Shown: in pieces, positions 1 to 7,269 of the stretch
Layout: each line of letters opens with the position of its first letter
How positions within the stretch are numbered: position 1 is the stretch's first letter
Notes under the pieces: generated by a model
The model's database searches: none
Told to the model about the DNA's origin: nothing
Seen by the model: the letters and a program-made list of their open reading frames with translations, nothing else
Assembly: GCA_027483665.1 (NCBI GenBank)
Contig: JAIXUC010000016.1
Coordinates: 1-49,654 of the forward strand
Direction of reading: 5' to 3'
DNA length: 49,654 nt
Source: Comamonadaceae bacterium
GTDB lineage: Bacteria > Pseudomonadota > Gammaproteobacteria > Burkholderiales > Burkholderiaceae_C
Made by a program: the position numbers and the translations under genes

Positions 1-48
1 CGCTTGATGCGCCGCAGGGCGCACTCAGGTGCAGAGAGGTTTACGGAC

Positions 49-70
49 AGTCCTGCGGACTTTGTTTTAG
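49..70 (+). terminator. Possible weak intrinsic terminator at prophage edge
   Basis: A 5-bp stem (AGTCC/GGACT, loop TGC, 49-61) is followed by the T-rich tract TTGTTTT. It could end a plus-strand phage gene lying left of the window. The stem is short, so this is only a candidate. Confidence 0.3.
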
Positions 71-95
71 ATGGGACAAGCCCCGCCGACTCGAA

Positions 96-128
96 GGCAG
101 GCAGTCGCGCTGCGCGCGCCTGGCTGCC
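96..128. other. Strong stem-loop downstream of phage mini-operon
   Basis: Arms 96-110 and 114-128 pair at 13 of 15 positions around a 3-nt TGC loop. It lies just after the stop of the last minus-strand phage gene (143). No T-run follows on either strand, so it may be an RNA-stabilising or Rho-associated hairpin, or a phage structural hairpin such as a packaging or origin element. Only the pairing is seen directly. Confidence 0.5.
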
Positions 129-142
129 TTGCGATTCGGCGC

Positions 143-370
143 TCATTGGCGAGCCTCACTGAGTGCTTCAAGCTGCGCGAGGGTTGCCATGTCGTCGGCC
201 AAGGTCTGTTCCGCTTGGGCGGTTTGGAGCCAATGGGCTTGCACGGCATCCCAGCCGTAGACGGCGGCGACCTGGGCCTGTGCTTGGGCCTTCTTGGCTT
301 GGCGGGCGTGCATGTGGGCGAGCTCTATGACGCGCTCGCCTGTGGGCTCTATGAGTTCCATTTGCGTCAT
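143..370 (-). CDS. Small inovirus-associated protein of unknown function
   Basis: A 75-residue polar, Ala/Gln-rich, probably helical protein with no signal peptide or membrane segment. Its ATG overlaps the stop of the gene before it (ATGA at 367-370), so the two are translationally coupled in a three-gene minus-strand unit that begins with the ssDNA-binding protein. I do not recognise the family. Position after a gene V-like protein is where filamentous phages carry small replication or virion genes, but this one lacks the hydrophobic span expected of a coat protein. Real coding is inferred from the overlap and the shared strand. Confidence 0.5.
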   Translation of the reverse strand: MTQMELIEPTGERVIELAHMHARQAKKAQAQAQVAAVYGWDAVQAHWLQTAQAEQTLADDMATLAQLEALSEARQ

Positions 371-588
371 AGAGCCACCTCGCCAATGGGCACGTTCGAG
401 GTGCCGTAGAAAGTCAGCGTCGCGGCTGGTTCATCCATGCCAGCGTTGCCGAGAGTGACGACGAGCGAAACCGCCCGAATGTCCTCATCCCGAGCGGCTT
501 CGTCTGCCGCAACACCCCGGGCGAGCGTGGCGAGAACCGCCAGTCTCGCGATGTGGGCGATCTGGTCATAGTCGGCTTGGGCTGGCAT
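367..588 (-). CDS. Small inovirus-associated protein of unknown function
   Basis: A 73-residue protein starting at the ATG at 588, preceded by a GAGGG ribosome site with normal spacing; an upstream in-frame start at 645 would overlap the previous gene and has no such site. The N-terminal half is Ala/Leu-rich and helical, and the C-terminal half contains alternating small and hydrophobic residues. No known motif is seen. It sits between the ssDNA-binding gene and the 75-residue gene, overlapping the latter by 4 nt. Phage origin is inferred from context only. Confidence 0.5.
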   Translation of the reverse strand: MPAQADYDQIAHIARLAVLATLARGVAADEAARDEDIRAVSLVVTLGNAGMDEPAATLTFYGTSNVPIGEVAL

Positions 589-598
589 GGTGCAACCC

Positions 599-892
599 TC
601 ATGCCTTGGGCGTGGCGGGCATCGGCGCCAACCGTGGCCGCACATCCATGCGACCTTCCCGGTTCACGTACACGGCGGAGGGTTGCAGGGTGTAGTGGCC
701 GCGTGGGTATGGCGCTTGGCCTTCCTCAAGGGCGATCTCGAACTTGTCGGGGAACTCAGCGACAGAGCCGGAAGCTGGGTCGATGGTGAATGCATGCGCG
801 GTCTGGATGCGCATGTGGTATGGCTTGCCGCTGGTCTTGCTGGTGCCCTTCATCTCGCGGATGTCAGGGCTGGTGATTGCGATCTTGATCAT
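599..892 (-). CDS. Filamentous-phage ssDNA-binding (gene V-like) protein
   Basis: A 97-residue protein that resembles the helix-destabilising gene V family of filamentous phages, closest in style to those of the Pf phages. The start MIKIAIT is chosen at 892 because the longer frame adds a phage-operator region and no ribosome site. Visible hallmarks are the short beta-rich N-terminus, a Gly/Lys turn (TSKTSGKPY), and a C-terminal core reading PYPRGHYTL then YVNREGRMDVRPRLAPM, which matches the family's final strands. Family members coat nascent single-stranded phage DNA and switch replication toward packaging. It leads a three-gene unit and diverges from a small regulator at 1013 across two palindromic operators. 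Recognition is from memory of the family, not from a search. Confidence 0.72.
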   Translation of the reverse strand: MIKIAITSPDIREMKGTSKTSGKPYHMRIQTAHAFTIDPASGSVAEFPDKFEIALEEGQAPYPRGHYTLQPSAVYVNREGRMDVRPRLAPMPATPKA

Positions 893-910
893 GTTGGCGC
901 CTTTGGTTGA

Positions 911-929
911 TGCAACTACAACAGTTGCA
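911..929. promoter_or_regulatory. Palindromic operator 1 (phage control region)
   Basis: A 19-bp inverted repeat with half-sites TGCAACT and AGTTGCA around a 5-bp centre (ACAAC). It has the same half-sites and length as the site at 967-985, with centres 56 bp apart, and lies 18 bp upstream of the ssDNA-binding gene start. It probably controls the minus-strand phage genes. Confidence 0.6.
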
Positions 930-966
930 GCCGGGACGCTACAGTGCACCTATCAAGATTGCAAGC

Positions 967-985
967 TGCAACTATAGTAGTTGCA
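967..985. promoter_or_regulatory. Palindromic operator 2 overlapping a -10-like box
   Basis: A perfect 19-bp palindrome, TGCAACTA-TAG-TAGTTGCA. It contains TATAGT (973-978), a good -10 box for the regulator gene at 1013, so a bound protein would block that promoter. A third, shorter palindrome TTGCA-AGC-TGCAA (959-971) overlaps it. The likely binder is the regulator encoded next to it (autoregulation, inferred). Confidence 0.65.
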
Positions 986-1012
986 AAATGGTCACACTAG
1001 GAGCAACAAGCT

Positions 1013-1282
1013 ATGCAAACGACTCAGGAACTGGTAGCGAAGGCGCTGGACACGCACCCTGCCCCGTACTGGCATAAGGCGCTAGGCGTGAACCGAAACC
1101 TTTTGCACAACGCGAAGGCGCAGGGTGGCCTGTCGCCATCGGTAGCCGGTGCAATCGCCTTGGAGCTTGGCGAGGACTGGCAGGCTTGGGTTATCACTGC
1201 CGCGCTGGAATCAGCGAAGCAGTCTGCATGCACTGAGCGCATGCGAGGTGTATGGCGGAAACGAAGGGATTCGAACCCTTGA
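1013..1282 (+). CDS. Small inovirus-type regulator (DUF3693-like)
   Basis: An 89-residue protein. Residues about 20-60 look like a short helix-turn-helix (LGVNRN, then a Gly-Leu-Ser turn and AIALELGEDW), followed by an Ala-rich helix; this is the arrangement of the small DUF3693-type regulators found in Pf-like and vibrio filamentous phages. AGGAG at 999-1003 gives a normal ribosome site 9 nt before the ATG. It diverges from the ssDNA-binding gene across two palindromic operators, so a repressor role is likely. The last ten codons (from 1253) are read antisense through the 3' part of tRNA-Ser, giving an RKRRDSNP tail and a stop inside the tRNA. The C-terminus is therefore set by the attachment site. 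Confidence 0.6.
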   Translation: MQTTQELVAKALDTHPAPYWHKALGVNRNLLHNAKAQGGLSPSVAGAIALELGEDWQAWVITAALESAKQSACTERMRGVWRKRRDSNP

Positions 1283-1345
1283 TGAGGCTCAACACCCCAT
1301 ACTCCCTTAGCAGGGGAGCACCTTCGGCCACTCGGTCACGTTTCC
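1253..1345 (-). tRNA. tRNA-Ser(GCT)
   Basis: A 93-nt class II tRNA read on the minus strand. The acceptor stem GGAAACG pairs with CGTTTCC, followed by an encoded CCA (1253-1255). The anticodon stem CTCCC/GGGAG encloses the loop CTGCTAA with anticodon GCT (1309-1311), a long variable arm follows, and the T-loop is GGTTCGAATCC. It reads serine codons AGC and AGU. It lies 68 bp after lysC on the same strand, and its 3' end is the junction with the phage genes, as expected of a tRNA used as an integration site. Confidence 0.95.
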
Positions 1346-1355
1346 TGTGCGGGCG

Positions 1356-1383
1356 ATTATGCCCGATGGCTTTTGTGCTGGAA
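1356..1383 (-). promoter_or_regulatory. Candidate promoter for tRNA-Ser(GCT)
   Basis: On the minus strand TTCCAG (1383-1378), a 16-bp spacer and CATAAT (1361-1356) precede the tRNA, with a GC-rich discriminator (CGCCCG) typical of stable-RNA promoters. The start would fall a few bases before the mature 5' end at 1345. The -35 box is poor. Confidence 0.38.
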
Positions 1384-1413
1384 GCGCTGGTTTGAGCGCG
1401 GTTTCGGGCGGTT

Positions 1414-2691
1414 TCAGGTGGCTGGCGCGTTGTCCTGGTCCAGCTCGAAAGCGCGGTGCAGGCCGCGCACGGCCAGCTCCATGTATTTCTCGTCGATCAC
1501 CACCGAGGTCTTGATTTCCGAGGTGGAAATCATCTGGATGTTGATGCCTTCATCGGCCAGCGCCTTGAACATGCGCGCTGCAATGCCGACGTGGCTGCGC
1601 ATGCCGATACCCACGATGCTCACTTTGCAAATGCGCGTGTCGCCGACCACTTCCGTGGCGCCGAGCGAGGGTGCCACTTTCTCCTTCAGCAGGGCCATGG
1701 CGCGGGCGAATTCGTTGCGGTTGACGGTGAAGCTGAAGTCGGTCTTGCCGTCTTTGCTGACGTTCTGGATGATCACGTCCACATCGATGTTGGCCTCGGC
1801 CACGGCACCCAGAATTTGGTAGGCGATGCCTGGGGTGTCGGGCACGCCCAGCACGGCAATCTTGGCTTCGTCGCGGTTGAAGGCAATGCCCGAGACAACG
1901 GCTTGTTCCATTTTTTCGTCATCCTCAAAGGTGATCAGGGTTCCAGAGGCGGCCTCTTCGGCCAGGTCGATGTCCCAAGGGGTAAAGCTGGAGAGCACGC
2001 GCAGCGGCACGCGGTATTTGCCTGCGAACTCGACCGAGCGAATTTGCAGCACCTTGGAGCCCATCGAGGCCATCTCGAGCATTTCTTCGAAGCTCACGGT
2101 GTGCAGGCGACGCGCTTCGGGCACCACGCGCGGGTCGGTGGTGTAGACGCCATCGACATCGGTGTAAATCAAGCACTCGTCGGCCTTCATGGCAGCGGCC
2201 ACGGCCACGGCCGAGGTGTCAGAGCCGCCGCGCCCCAGCGTGGTGACGTTGCCCTCGGCGTCCACGCCCTGAAAGCCGGTGACGATGACCACTTTGCCGG
2301 TGGCCAAGTCGGCCCTTATGCGGCTGTCGTCGATGGCTTCGATGCGCGCTTTGGTGAAGGCGCTGTCGGTGCGAATGGGCACTTGCCAGCCGGCGTAGCT
2401 GACGGCTTGCATGCCTTCGGCTTGCAAGGCCAAGGCCAACAGGCCCACCGAGACCTGCTCGCCGGTGGAGGCCAGGGCGTCGAGCTCGCGCTGGGCTGCT
2501 TCGTCGATGGCGTTGGGGTGCAGCTCTTTGGCCAGGCCCAGCAGCCGGTTGGTTTCACCGCTCATGGCGGAGGGGACGACCACCAACTGGTGGCCTGCGC
2601 GGACCCACTTGGCCACGCGCTTGGCGACGTTGCGGATGCGCTCGGTCGAGCCCATCGACGTGCCGCCGTATTTGTGAACGATCAATGCCAT
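1414..2691 (-). CDS. lysC: Aspartate kinase
   Basis: Aspartokinase phosphorylates L-aspartate with ATP, the first step toward lysine, threonine, methionine and diaminopimelate. The protein has 425 residues starting at the ATG at 2691 (MALIVHKYGGTS), which places the KYGGTS nucleotide/substrate motif at residues 7-12; the frame is open further upstream but only as a read-through of tilS. The kinase domain also shows TTLGRGGSDTSA and IYTDVDGVYTTDPR. The C-terminal third carries two ACT domains (NVSKDGKTDFSFTV and GIGMRSHVGIAARM), the lysine/threonine feedback-binding part. Length matches the single-function enzymes of this group. It follows tilS by 28 bp and is followed by tRNA-Ser. Confidence 0.97.
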   Translation of the reverse strand: MALIVHKYGGTSMGSTERIRNVAKRVAKWVRAGHQLVVVPSAMSGETNRLLGLAKELHPNAIDEAAQRELDALASTGEQVSVGLLALALQAEGMQAVSYAGWQVPIRTDSAFTKARIEAIDDSRIRADLATGKVVIVTGFQGVDAEGNVTTLGRGGSDTSAVAVAAAMKADECLIYTDVDGVYTTDPRVVPEARRLHTVSFEEMLEMASMGSKVLQIRSVEFAGKYRVPLRVLSSFTPWDIDLAEEAASGTLITFEDDEKMEQAVVSGIAFNRDEAKIAVLGVPDTPGIAYQILGAVAEANIDVDVIIQNVSKDGKTDFSFTVNRNEFARAMALLKEKVAPSLGATEVVGDTRICKVSIVGIGMRSHVGIAARMFKALADEGINIQMISTSEIKTSVVIDEKYMELAVRGLHRAFELDQDNAPAT

Positions 2692-2719
2692 TGGAATGAG
2701 GAAGGAGATGAAGACCGGC

Positions 2720-3751
2720 TCAGGGCTCGGCAAAACCCGTCGAGTGTAGCCAGCCCAAACAGTCGCCTTGGCGCAGCACATGGCCCTCGCCCACACGCAG
2801 CTCGATGCGGTGGCCGCGCGTGCTGCAGGCCCGCACTTGGGAAACCAGCTCCGACATTTGCGCCGCACTCGGCGCGCGTGTTTGCAGCGTTTGAGTGAAC
2901 CAATGCCGCAGCACGTTGGCCATGCGCGCATCACTCAAGGCGCGCAGCGCGGCAATGCGCGGCGGCTGGCCCACTTGCGCCAGGTCTTGCGCTGCCAACT
3001 CGGCCAGCAGCTCGGCGGCTTGGGCTGCGTGGCGGGCGCTGCGGGCCACGGTGTCGCGCCAAGCAGGAAAGGCTTGCAGCAAAGCCGGCGTGATGTGGTG
3101 CCGAATGCGGTTGCGCGGGTGGTGAACATCTGCGTTGCTGGGGTCTTCGACCCAAGACTCACCGCGCTCTGCCAAGAACTGGCGCAGCAGCTCACCGGGC
3201 AGGGCCAGCCAAGGCCTGTGAAACACCGTGGTGCCCAGCACCTGACGCGCCGCCATGCCCGCCAAACCCGGCAAGCCAGCGCCGCGCGACAGGGCCAGCA
3301 GCACGGTTTCTGCCTGGTCGTCAGCGTGCTGGGCCAGCAGCACATGGCGCACGCCAGCGGCTTGGCTCAGCTGGGCCAGCGCCGCGTAGCGGTGGTTGCG
3401 GGCAGATGCTTCTGGGCTGTCACCCGGCGCTGGCCGGGCGTCCACGTGGGCCACGTGGCAGGGCAGGCCTAAGCTTTGCGCCCTGCTTCGAACGGCTTGC
3501 TCAAAGCCATCGGCTGCGGCTTGCAGGCCGTGGTGGACATGCAGCACGCAAAGCTGGTTCGGCCAGAGGGCGTGGGCTGCCAGCAGCAGCGCGCTGGAGT
3601 CTGCGCCGCCGCTGCAAGCCACCGCTAACGGGGGCGCGGCGCCCGGTTCATGAAGACCCGACCGATCATCGAAGGCTTGGTCTTGCCACGCCTTCAGCGC
3701 GGCAAGGCAAGCTTCACTTGCTGTCGGCTTTGGTGTCGGTGAAGCGGCCAT
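2720..3751 (-). CDS. tilS: tRNA(Ile)-lysidine synthetase
   Basis: TilS converts cytidine 34 of the CAU-anticodon tRNA-Ile to lysidine using ATP and lysine, so that the tRNA reads AUA instead of AUG. The 343-residue protein has the N-type ATP pyrophosphatase P-loop SGGADS near residue 47, then [19 protein letters not shown] and [14 protein letters not shown], all typical of TilS, and [11 protein letters not shown] near residue 215. It is shorter than the E. coli enzyme at the C-terminus, so the most distal tRNA-binding domain is reduced. The ATG at 3751 overlaps the end of accA by 38 nt, so the two genes are co-transcribed. Confidence 0.95.
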   Translation of the reverse strand: MAASPTPKPTASEACLAALKAWQDQAFDDRSGLHEPGAAPPLAVACSGGADSSALLLAAHALWPNQLCVLHVHHGLQAAADGFEQAVRSRAQSLGLPCHVAHVDARPAPGDSPEASARNHRYAALAQLSQAAGVRHVLLAQHADDQAETVLLALSRGAGLPGLAGMAARQVLGTTVFHRPWLALPGELLRQFLAERGESWVEDPSNADVHHPRNRIRHHITPALLQAFPAWRDTVARSARHAAQAAELLAELAAQDLAQVGQPPRIAALRALSDARMANVLRHWFTQTLQTRAPSAAQMSELVSQVRACSTRGHRIELRVGEGHVLRQGDCLGWLHSTGFAEP

Positions 3752-4691
3752 AGCTGCGCAGCCGCTCGTAGCGCCGGTCTTGCAGCTCGCGGGGCTTCAA
3801 GTCGGCGAGTTGCCGCCAAGCGTCACCCAAGGCGCGCTTGAGGAAGGCGGCCATTTGCTTGTGGTCGCGGTGGGCACCACCCACGGGTTCGCTGATGATC
3901 TTGTCGACCAGACCCAGGGCCTTCAGGCGAAGTGCCGTGATGCCCAGTTGTTCTGCCGCGTCCTGCGCTTTGTCAGAGGTTTTCCAGAGGATGGAAGCAC
4001 AGCCTTCTGGGCTGATGACCGAATACACCGAGTACTGAAGCATCAGCACTTGGTCGGCCACAGAAATGGCCAAGGCCCCGCCAGAGCCGCCCTCGCCAAT
4101 GATGGTGGCGATGATGGGCACCTCCAGCTGCGCCATCTCGAAGATGTTGCGGCCAATGGCCTCGGACTGGCCACGCTCCTCGGCGTCGATGCCGGGGTAT
4201 GCGCCGGGCGTGTCCACGAAGGTGAACACCGGCAACTGAAACTTTTCTGCGGTCTTCATCAGGCGCAGGGCTTTGCGATAACCCTCGGGCTTGGTCATGC
4301 CGAAGTTGCGCAGGCCGCGCTCTTTCGTATCGCGGCCCTTTTGGTGGCCCAGCACCATGCAGGGCATGCCGTTGAAGCGGGCCATGCCGCCGACGATGCT
4401 CAGGTCGTCTGCAAAGTGGCGGTCGCCGTGCAGCTCGATGAAATCGGTGAACACCTCTTGGATGTAGTCCAGCGTGTAGGGGCGTTCCTGGTGGCGCGCG
4501 ATCTTGGTGATCTGCCAGGGCGTGAGCACGCCGTAAATCTCTTTGGTGAGCTGCTGGCTTTTTTTGGCCAGCTGATCGATTTCTTCGGAGATGTCGACAG
4601 CAGACTCGGTCTGCACGTAGCGCAACTCTTCGATCTTGCCCTCCAGCTCGGCGATGGGCTGCTCGAAATCAAGAAAGGTTTTCTTAGCCAA
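3714..4691 (-). CDS. accA: Acetyl-CoA carboxylase carboxyltransferase subunit alpha
   Basis: AccA pairs with AccD to form the carboxyltransferase that moves CO2 from biotin to acetyl-CoA, giving malonyl-CoA for fatty acid synthesis. At 325 residues it has the family's normal length, with the N-terminal helical segment ([18 protein letters not shown]) followed by the crotonase-like core; [17 protein letters not shown] and [13 protein letters not shown] are the hallmark CoA/oxyanion motifs. Two TTG codons lie in tandem at 4694 and 4691. The second is preferred because GGAG then sits 6 nt upstream and the protein begins [10 protein letters not shown] as in relatives. A TTG start is unusual for an essential gene. 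Confidence 0.96.
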   Translation of the reverse strand: MAKKTFLDFEQPIAELEGKIEELRYVQTESAVDISEEIDQLAKKSQQLTKEIYGVLTPWQITKIARHQERPYTLDYIQEVFTDFIELHGDRHFADDLSIVGGMARFNGMPCMVLGHQKGRDTKERGLRNFGMTKPEGYRKALRLMKTAEKFQLPVFTFVDTPGAYPGIDAEERGQSEAIGRNIFEMAQLEVPIIATIIGEGGSGGALAISVADQVLMLQYSVYSVISPEGCASILWKTSDKAQDAAEQLGITALRLKALGLVDKIISEPVGGAHRDHKQMAAFLKRALGDAWRQLADLKPRELQDRRYERLRSYGRFTDTKADSK

Positions 4692-4787
4692 CAAGTGCTC
4701 CTGTTGTTGCAGTGTTCACTGCTGTCCGGGGCGGATCACCCGACGATCGGCGGCTGCTCGCCCGGAGAAAACCCGGCGAGATTGGCC

Positions 4788-5474
4788 TCAATAGGCCACC
4801 GGCGCCGGGTCAAGAGAGCGCCAAATATACCAAGTGGCCACGCTGCAAAAGGGTGCCCAGGCATCGGCCACTTCACGCGCATCGCTGCGGCTGACAGGGT
4901 CGCCTGAGAAGTAATTCTTGCTGATGCCGTTGAGCAAGCCCACATCGTCCAGCGGCAGCACGTTGGGGCGCATGAGGTGGAAGATGAGGAACATCTCGGC
5001 CGTCCAGCGGCCAATGCCGCGAATGGCCACCAGCTCGGCAATGATGGCGTCGTCGTCCATCTCATGCCAGCAGTTGACTTGCAGAACGCCTGCGTCGAAG
5101 TGCAGCGCCAAGTCGACGAGGTACTCGATCTTGCGCGCACTCAAACCTGCGCCACGCATGTCGTCAACCTTGAGCTTGAGTACATGGCCCGGCGCCATGC
5201 TGCGTGGCAGGCGCTCAAACCGCTCCCACACAGACTGCGCCGCCTTCACGGAAATCTGCTGGCCGACGATGCTGCGCGCCAGGGTGGTGAATGCGTCACC
5301 GCGAGACTGCAGCCGGGCATCTCCGAACTGCGGAATCAGGCGCTTGAGCACGCGGTCTTTGCGCGCCAAATGTTTGCAGGCGTCGCCCCAATATTGCGGC
5401 GTGCTGAACGCGGGCTCTGCTGTGCTGACGATGGCCATTGGGCTTGAACGGGGCGATTGATTCAGGAAATCCAT
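4788..5474 (-). CDS. DNA-3-methyladenine glycosylase (AlkA/HhH-GPD type)
   Basis: A base-excision repair glycosylase that removes alkylated purines. The 228-residue protein contains LARSIVGQQISVKAA, the usual first HhH-GPD signature, and then RGIGRWTAEMFLIF, the helix-hairpin-helix that grips DNA. LPLDDVGLLNGI follows, with the Asp pair that supplies the catalytic aspartate. It lacks the N-terminal TBP-like domain of E. coli AlkA and is of the short kind usual in betaproteobacteria. A start at 5438 (MAIVSTAEP) is also possible. It precedes accA by about 95 bp on the same strand. Confidence 0.88.
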   Translation of the reverse strand: MDFLNQSPRSSPMAIVSTAEPAFSTPQYWGDACKHLARKDRVLKRLIPQFGDARLQSRGDAFTTLARSIVGQQISVKAAQSVWERFERLPRSMAPGHVLKLKVDDMRGAGLSARKIEYLVDLALHFDAGVLQVNCWHEMDDDAIIAELVAIRGIGRWTAEMFLIFHLMRPNVLPLDDVGLLNGISKNYFSGDPVSRSDAREVADAWAPFCSVATWYIWRSLDPAPVAY

Positions 5475-5614
5475 GGTGCGCGATCCACTTGATCGACTGG
5501 CAGCACGGTGGGAGAAATTTCTGTCGGGGGCCGCCGACTGTACGCCGGTACTGCTCGCTGGTCTACACCACTTCCGCGTGGCGATGGCCCGCTTGTCGGG
5601 GTCTGTGGGCAGGT

Positions 5615-7003
5615 TTAATCAGCCCGCGTCCAAGTCGTGCCCGAGGCGGCATCCTTCAGAGCAATACCCTGGGCCAGCAACTGCTGGCGAATGGCGTCAG
5701 CCCGAGAAAAGTCGCGCGCCTGCTTGGCCTGCTGACGCTCGGCAATCAACGCTTCAATGGCATCTGCTTGCAAAGCCACGCCGGCCTGCAGAAAAGCTTG
5801 CGGGTCCTGTTGCAGCAAACCCAGGCAAGCACCTAGGCCGCGCAACAAATGGGCGCGGGCCAGGTCTTGTGTGCGGTTGACCTCACCTGCCAAGTCGAAC
5901 AGCACGGCCACGGCTTCGGGCGTGCCAAAGTCGTTGTCCATTGCAGCCTTGAAGCGCGCTGCATAAGGGTCGGTCCAATCGACGGGCGCGGGCTGCGCGA
6001 CAGCTGCTTGACCTGCGCGCGCCAAAGCCGTGTAGAGGCGCAGCAAGGAGGCGCGCGCGTCTTCCAGGTGGTGGTCGCTGTGGTTGAGCGGGCTGCGGTA
6101 ATGCGCGCGGACGATGAAAAAGCGCAAGGTCTCGGGGTCGAAGCGCTGCAGCACTTCGCGAATGGTGAAGAAGTTGCCCAGCGACTTGGACATCTTTTGG
6201 TTGTCCACGTTGACGAAACCGTTGTGCATCCAGTAACGCGCCAAGGGTTTGCCGCTCGCGCCCTCGCTCTGGGCAATCTCGTTTTCGTGGTGCGGAAACT
6301 GCAGGTCTGCGCCGCCGCCGTGGATGTCCAGGGTTTCGCCGAGCGTGGCGCAAGCCATGGCCGAGCATTCGATGTGCCAGCCCGGGCGGCCCGGGCCGAA
6401 GTCGCTGTCCCAGCGGGCGTCGGCTGGCTCATCAGCCTTGGTGGCTTTCCACAGCGCGAAGTCGAGCGGGTCTTCCTTGGCGTCGGCGCTGGCCACGCGC
6501 TCACCCGCACGCAGCTCATCGAGTGACTTGCCCGACAAGCGGCCATAGCCCGGGAAACGGCGCACTGCGAAATTGACGTCGCCGTCCTCAGCCCGGTAGG
6601 CCAATGCGCGCGACTGCAATTGACGCACGATGTCGAGCATCTGCGGCACGTAGTCCGTGGCTCTGGGCTCCACGGTCGGGCGCTCGATACCCAGGGCGTC
6701 AAAGTCTTGGTGCATCGCTTCGATCATGCGGCTGGTGAGCGTGCGGATGGGCTCGGCGTTTTGCACCGCGCGGCGGATGATCTTGTCGTCGATGTCGGTG
6801 ATGTTGCGCACGTAGGTCACGCGCAGGCCACTGGTCTTTAGCCAACGCTGCACCACATCAAAGGCGATGTTGGCGCGGGCATGGCCGACATGGCAGAAGT
6901 CGTAGACGGTGATGCCACAGACGTACATGCGCACGTGGCCAGCCTCTATCGGCTTGAAGGGCTCGATGTCACGCGACATCGTGTTGTACAGACGAAGGCT
7001 CAT
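5615..7003 (-). CDS. cysS: Cysteinyl-tRNA synthetase
   Basis: This class I synthetase charges tRNA-Cys. The 462-residue protein has [18 protein letters not shown] near the N-terminus: the zinc-binding Cys of CGIT and the HIGH-type motif [13 protein letters not shown] and [12 protein letters not shown] supply the other zinc ligands and active-site residues. [11 protein letters not shown] in the centre is the ATP-binding KMSKS loop. The C-terminal DALR-like region is intact, ending in a helix with [17 protein letters not shown]. Its leader region (7004-7269) carries a 12-bp tandem repeat. It diverges from the TPR gene at 7270. Confidence 0.97.
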   Translation of the reverse strand: MSLRLYNTMSRDIEPFKPIEAGHVRMYVCGITVYDFCHVGHARANIAFDVVQRWLKTSGLRVTYVRNITDIDDKIIRRAVQNAEPIRTLTSRMIEAMHQDFDALGIERPTVEPRATDYVPQMLDIVRQLQSRALAYRAEDGDVNFAVRRFPGYGRLSGKSLDELRAGERVASADAKEDPLDFALWKATKADEPADARWDSDFGPGRPGWHIECSAMACATLGETLDIHGGGADLQFPHHENEIAQSEGASGKPLARYWMHNGFVNVDNQKMSKSLGNFFTIREVLQRFDPETLRFFIVRAHYRSPLNHSDHHLEDARASLLRLYTALARAGQAAVAQPAPVDWTDPYAARFKAAMDNDFGTPEAVAVLFDLAGEVNRTQDLARAHLLRGLGACLGLLQQDPQAFLQAGVALQADAIEALIAERQQAKQARDFSRADAIRQQLLAQGIALKDAASGTTWTRAD

Positions 7004-7109
7004 GAGGAGGGGGCAAAAGCGGCCCTCGGTCCTTTAGACATGGGGGCCAGGGCCGGGCTGGGTAAGTGCTGAAACTTGGCGAGCAAAACGCGGCGAACCA
7101 ATGCAAGAG

Positions 7110-7185
7110 GTAATGCACGAAGTAATGCACGAAGTAATGCACGACGTAATGCACGAAGCTGGCCTGATGCACGAAGCTGGCATTA
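7110..7185. repeat. Tandem 12-bp repeats in the cysS/TPR intergenic region
   Basis: GTAATGCACGAA occurs four times head to tail (7110-7157, one unit ending in C). The shared core ATGCACGAA continues in two further copies followed by GCTGGC with a longer spacing. Read toward cysS the unit is TTCGTGCATTAC. It lies in the leader of cysS and upstream of the TPR gene. The copy number could vary by slippage. Confidence 0.85.
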
Positions 7186-7210
7186 GCGCCAGTCACACAC
7201 ACCGCTCCGC

Positions 7211-7216
7211 TACAAT
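7211..7216 (+). promoter_or_regulatory. Possible -10 box for the TPR/LdT/ppiA/ppiB genes
   Basis: TACAAT is followed by an AT-rich tract, 54 bp before the ATG at 7270. No convincing -35 hexamer lies 16-18 bp upstream, so the call rests on the -10 alone. Confidence 0.3.
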
Positions 7217-7269
7217 TTTGGGCAGTATATAGAGCGACTTTCTCGCTTTTTTGGTGCATTTGTAAACCC

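Noticed and set aside
1346-1413. Intrinsic terminator between lysC and tRNA-Ser
   Set aside because: The only stem (CGGGC/GCCCG, 1350-1365) is 5 bp with no T-run on the minus strand; it overlaps a likely tRNA promoter instead.
1456-2898. 480-codon open frame on the plus strand opposite lysC
   Set aside because: It lies wholly antisense to lysC, is full of His/Gly/Val low-complexity typical of GC-rich shadow frames, and has no recognisable domain.
7110-7185. Could the 12-bp repeats be a CRISPR array?
   Set aside because: The units are contiguous and too short, with no unique spacers of 25-40 bp and no cas genes.
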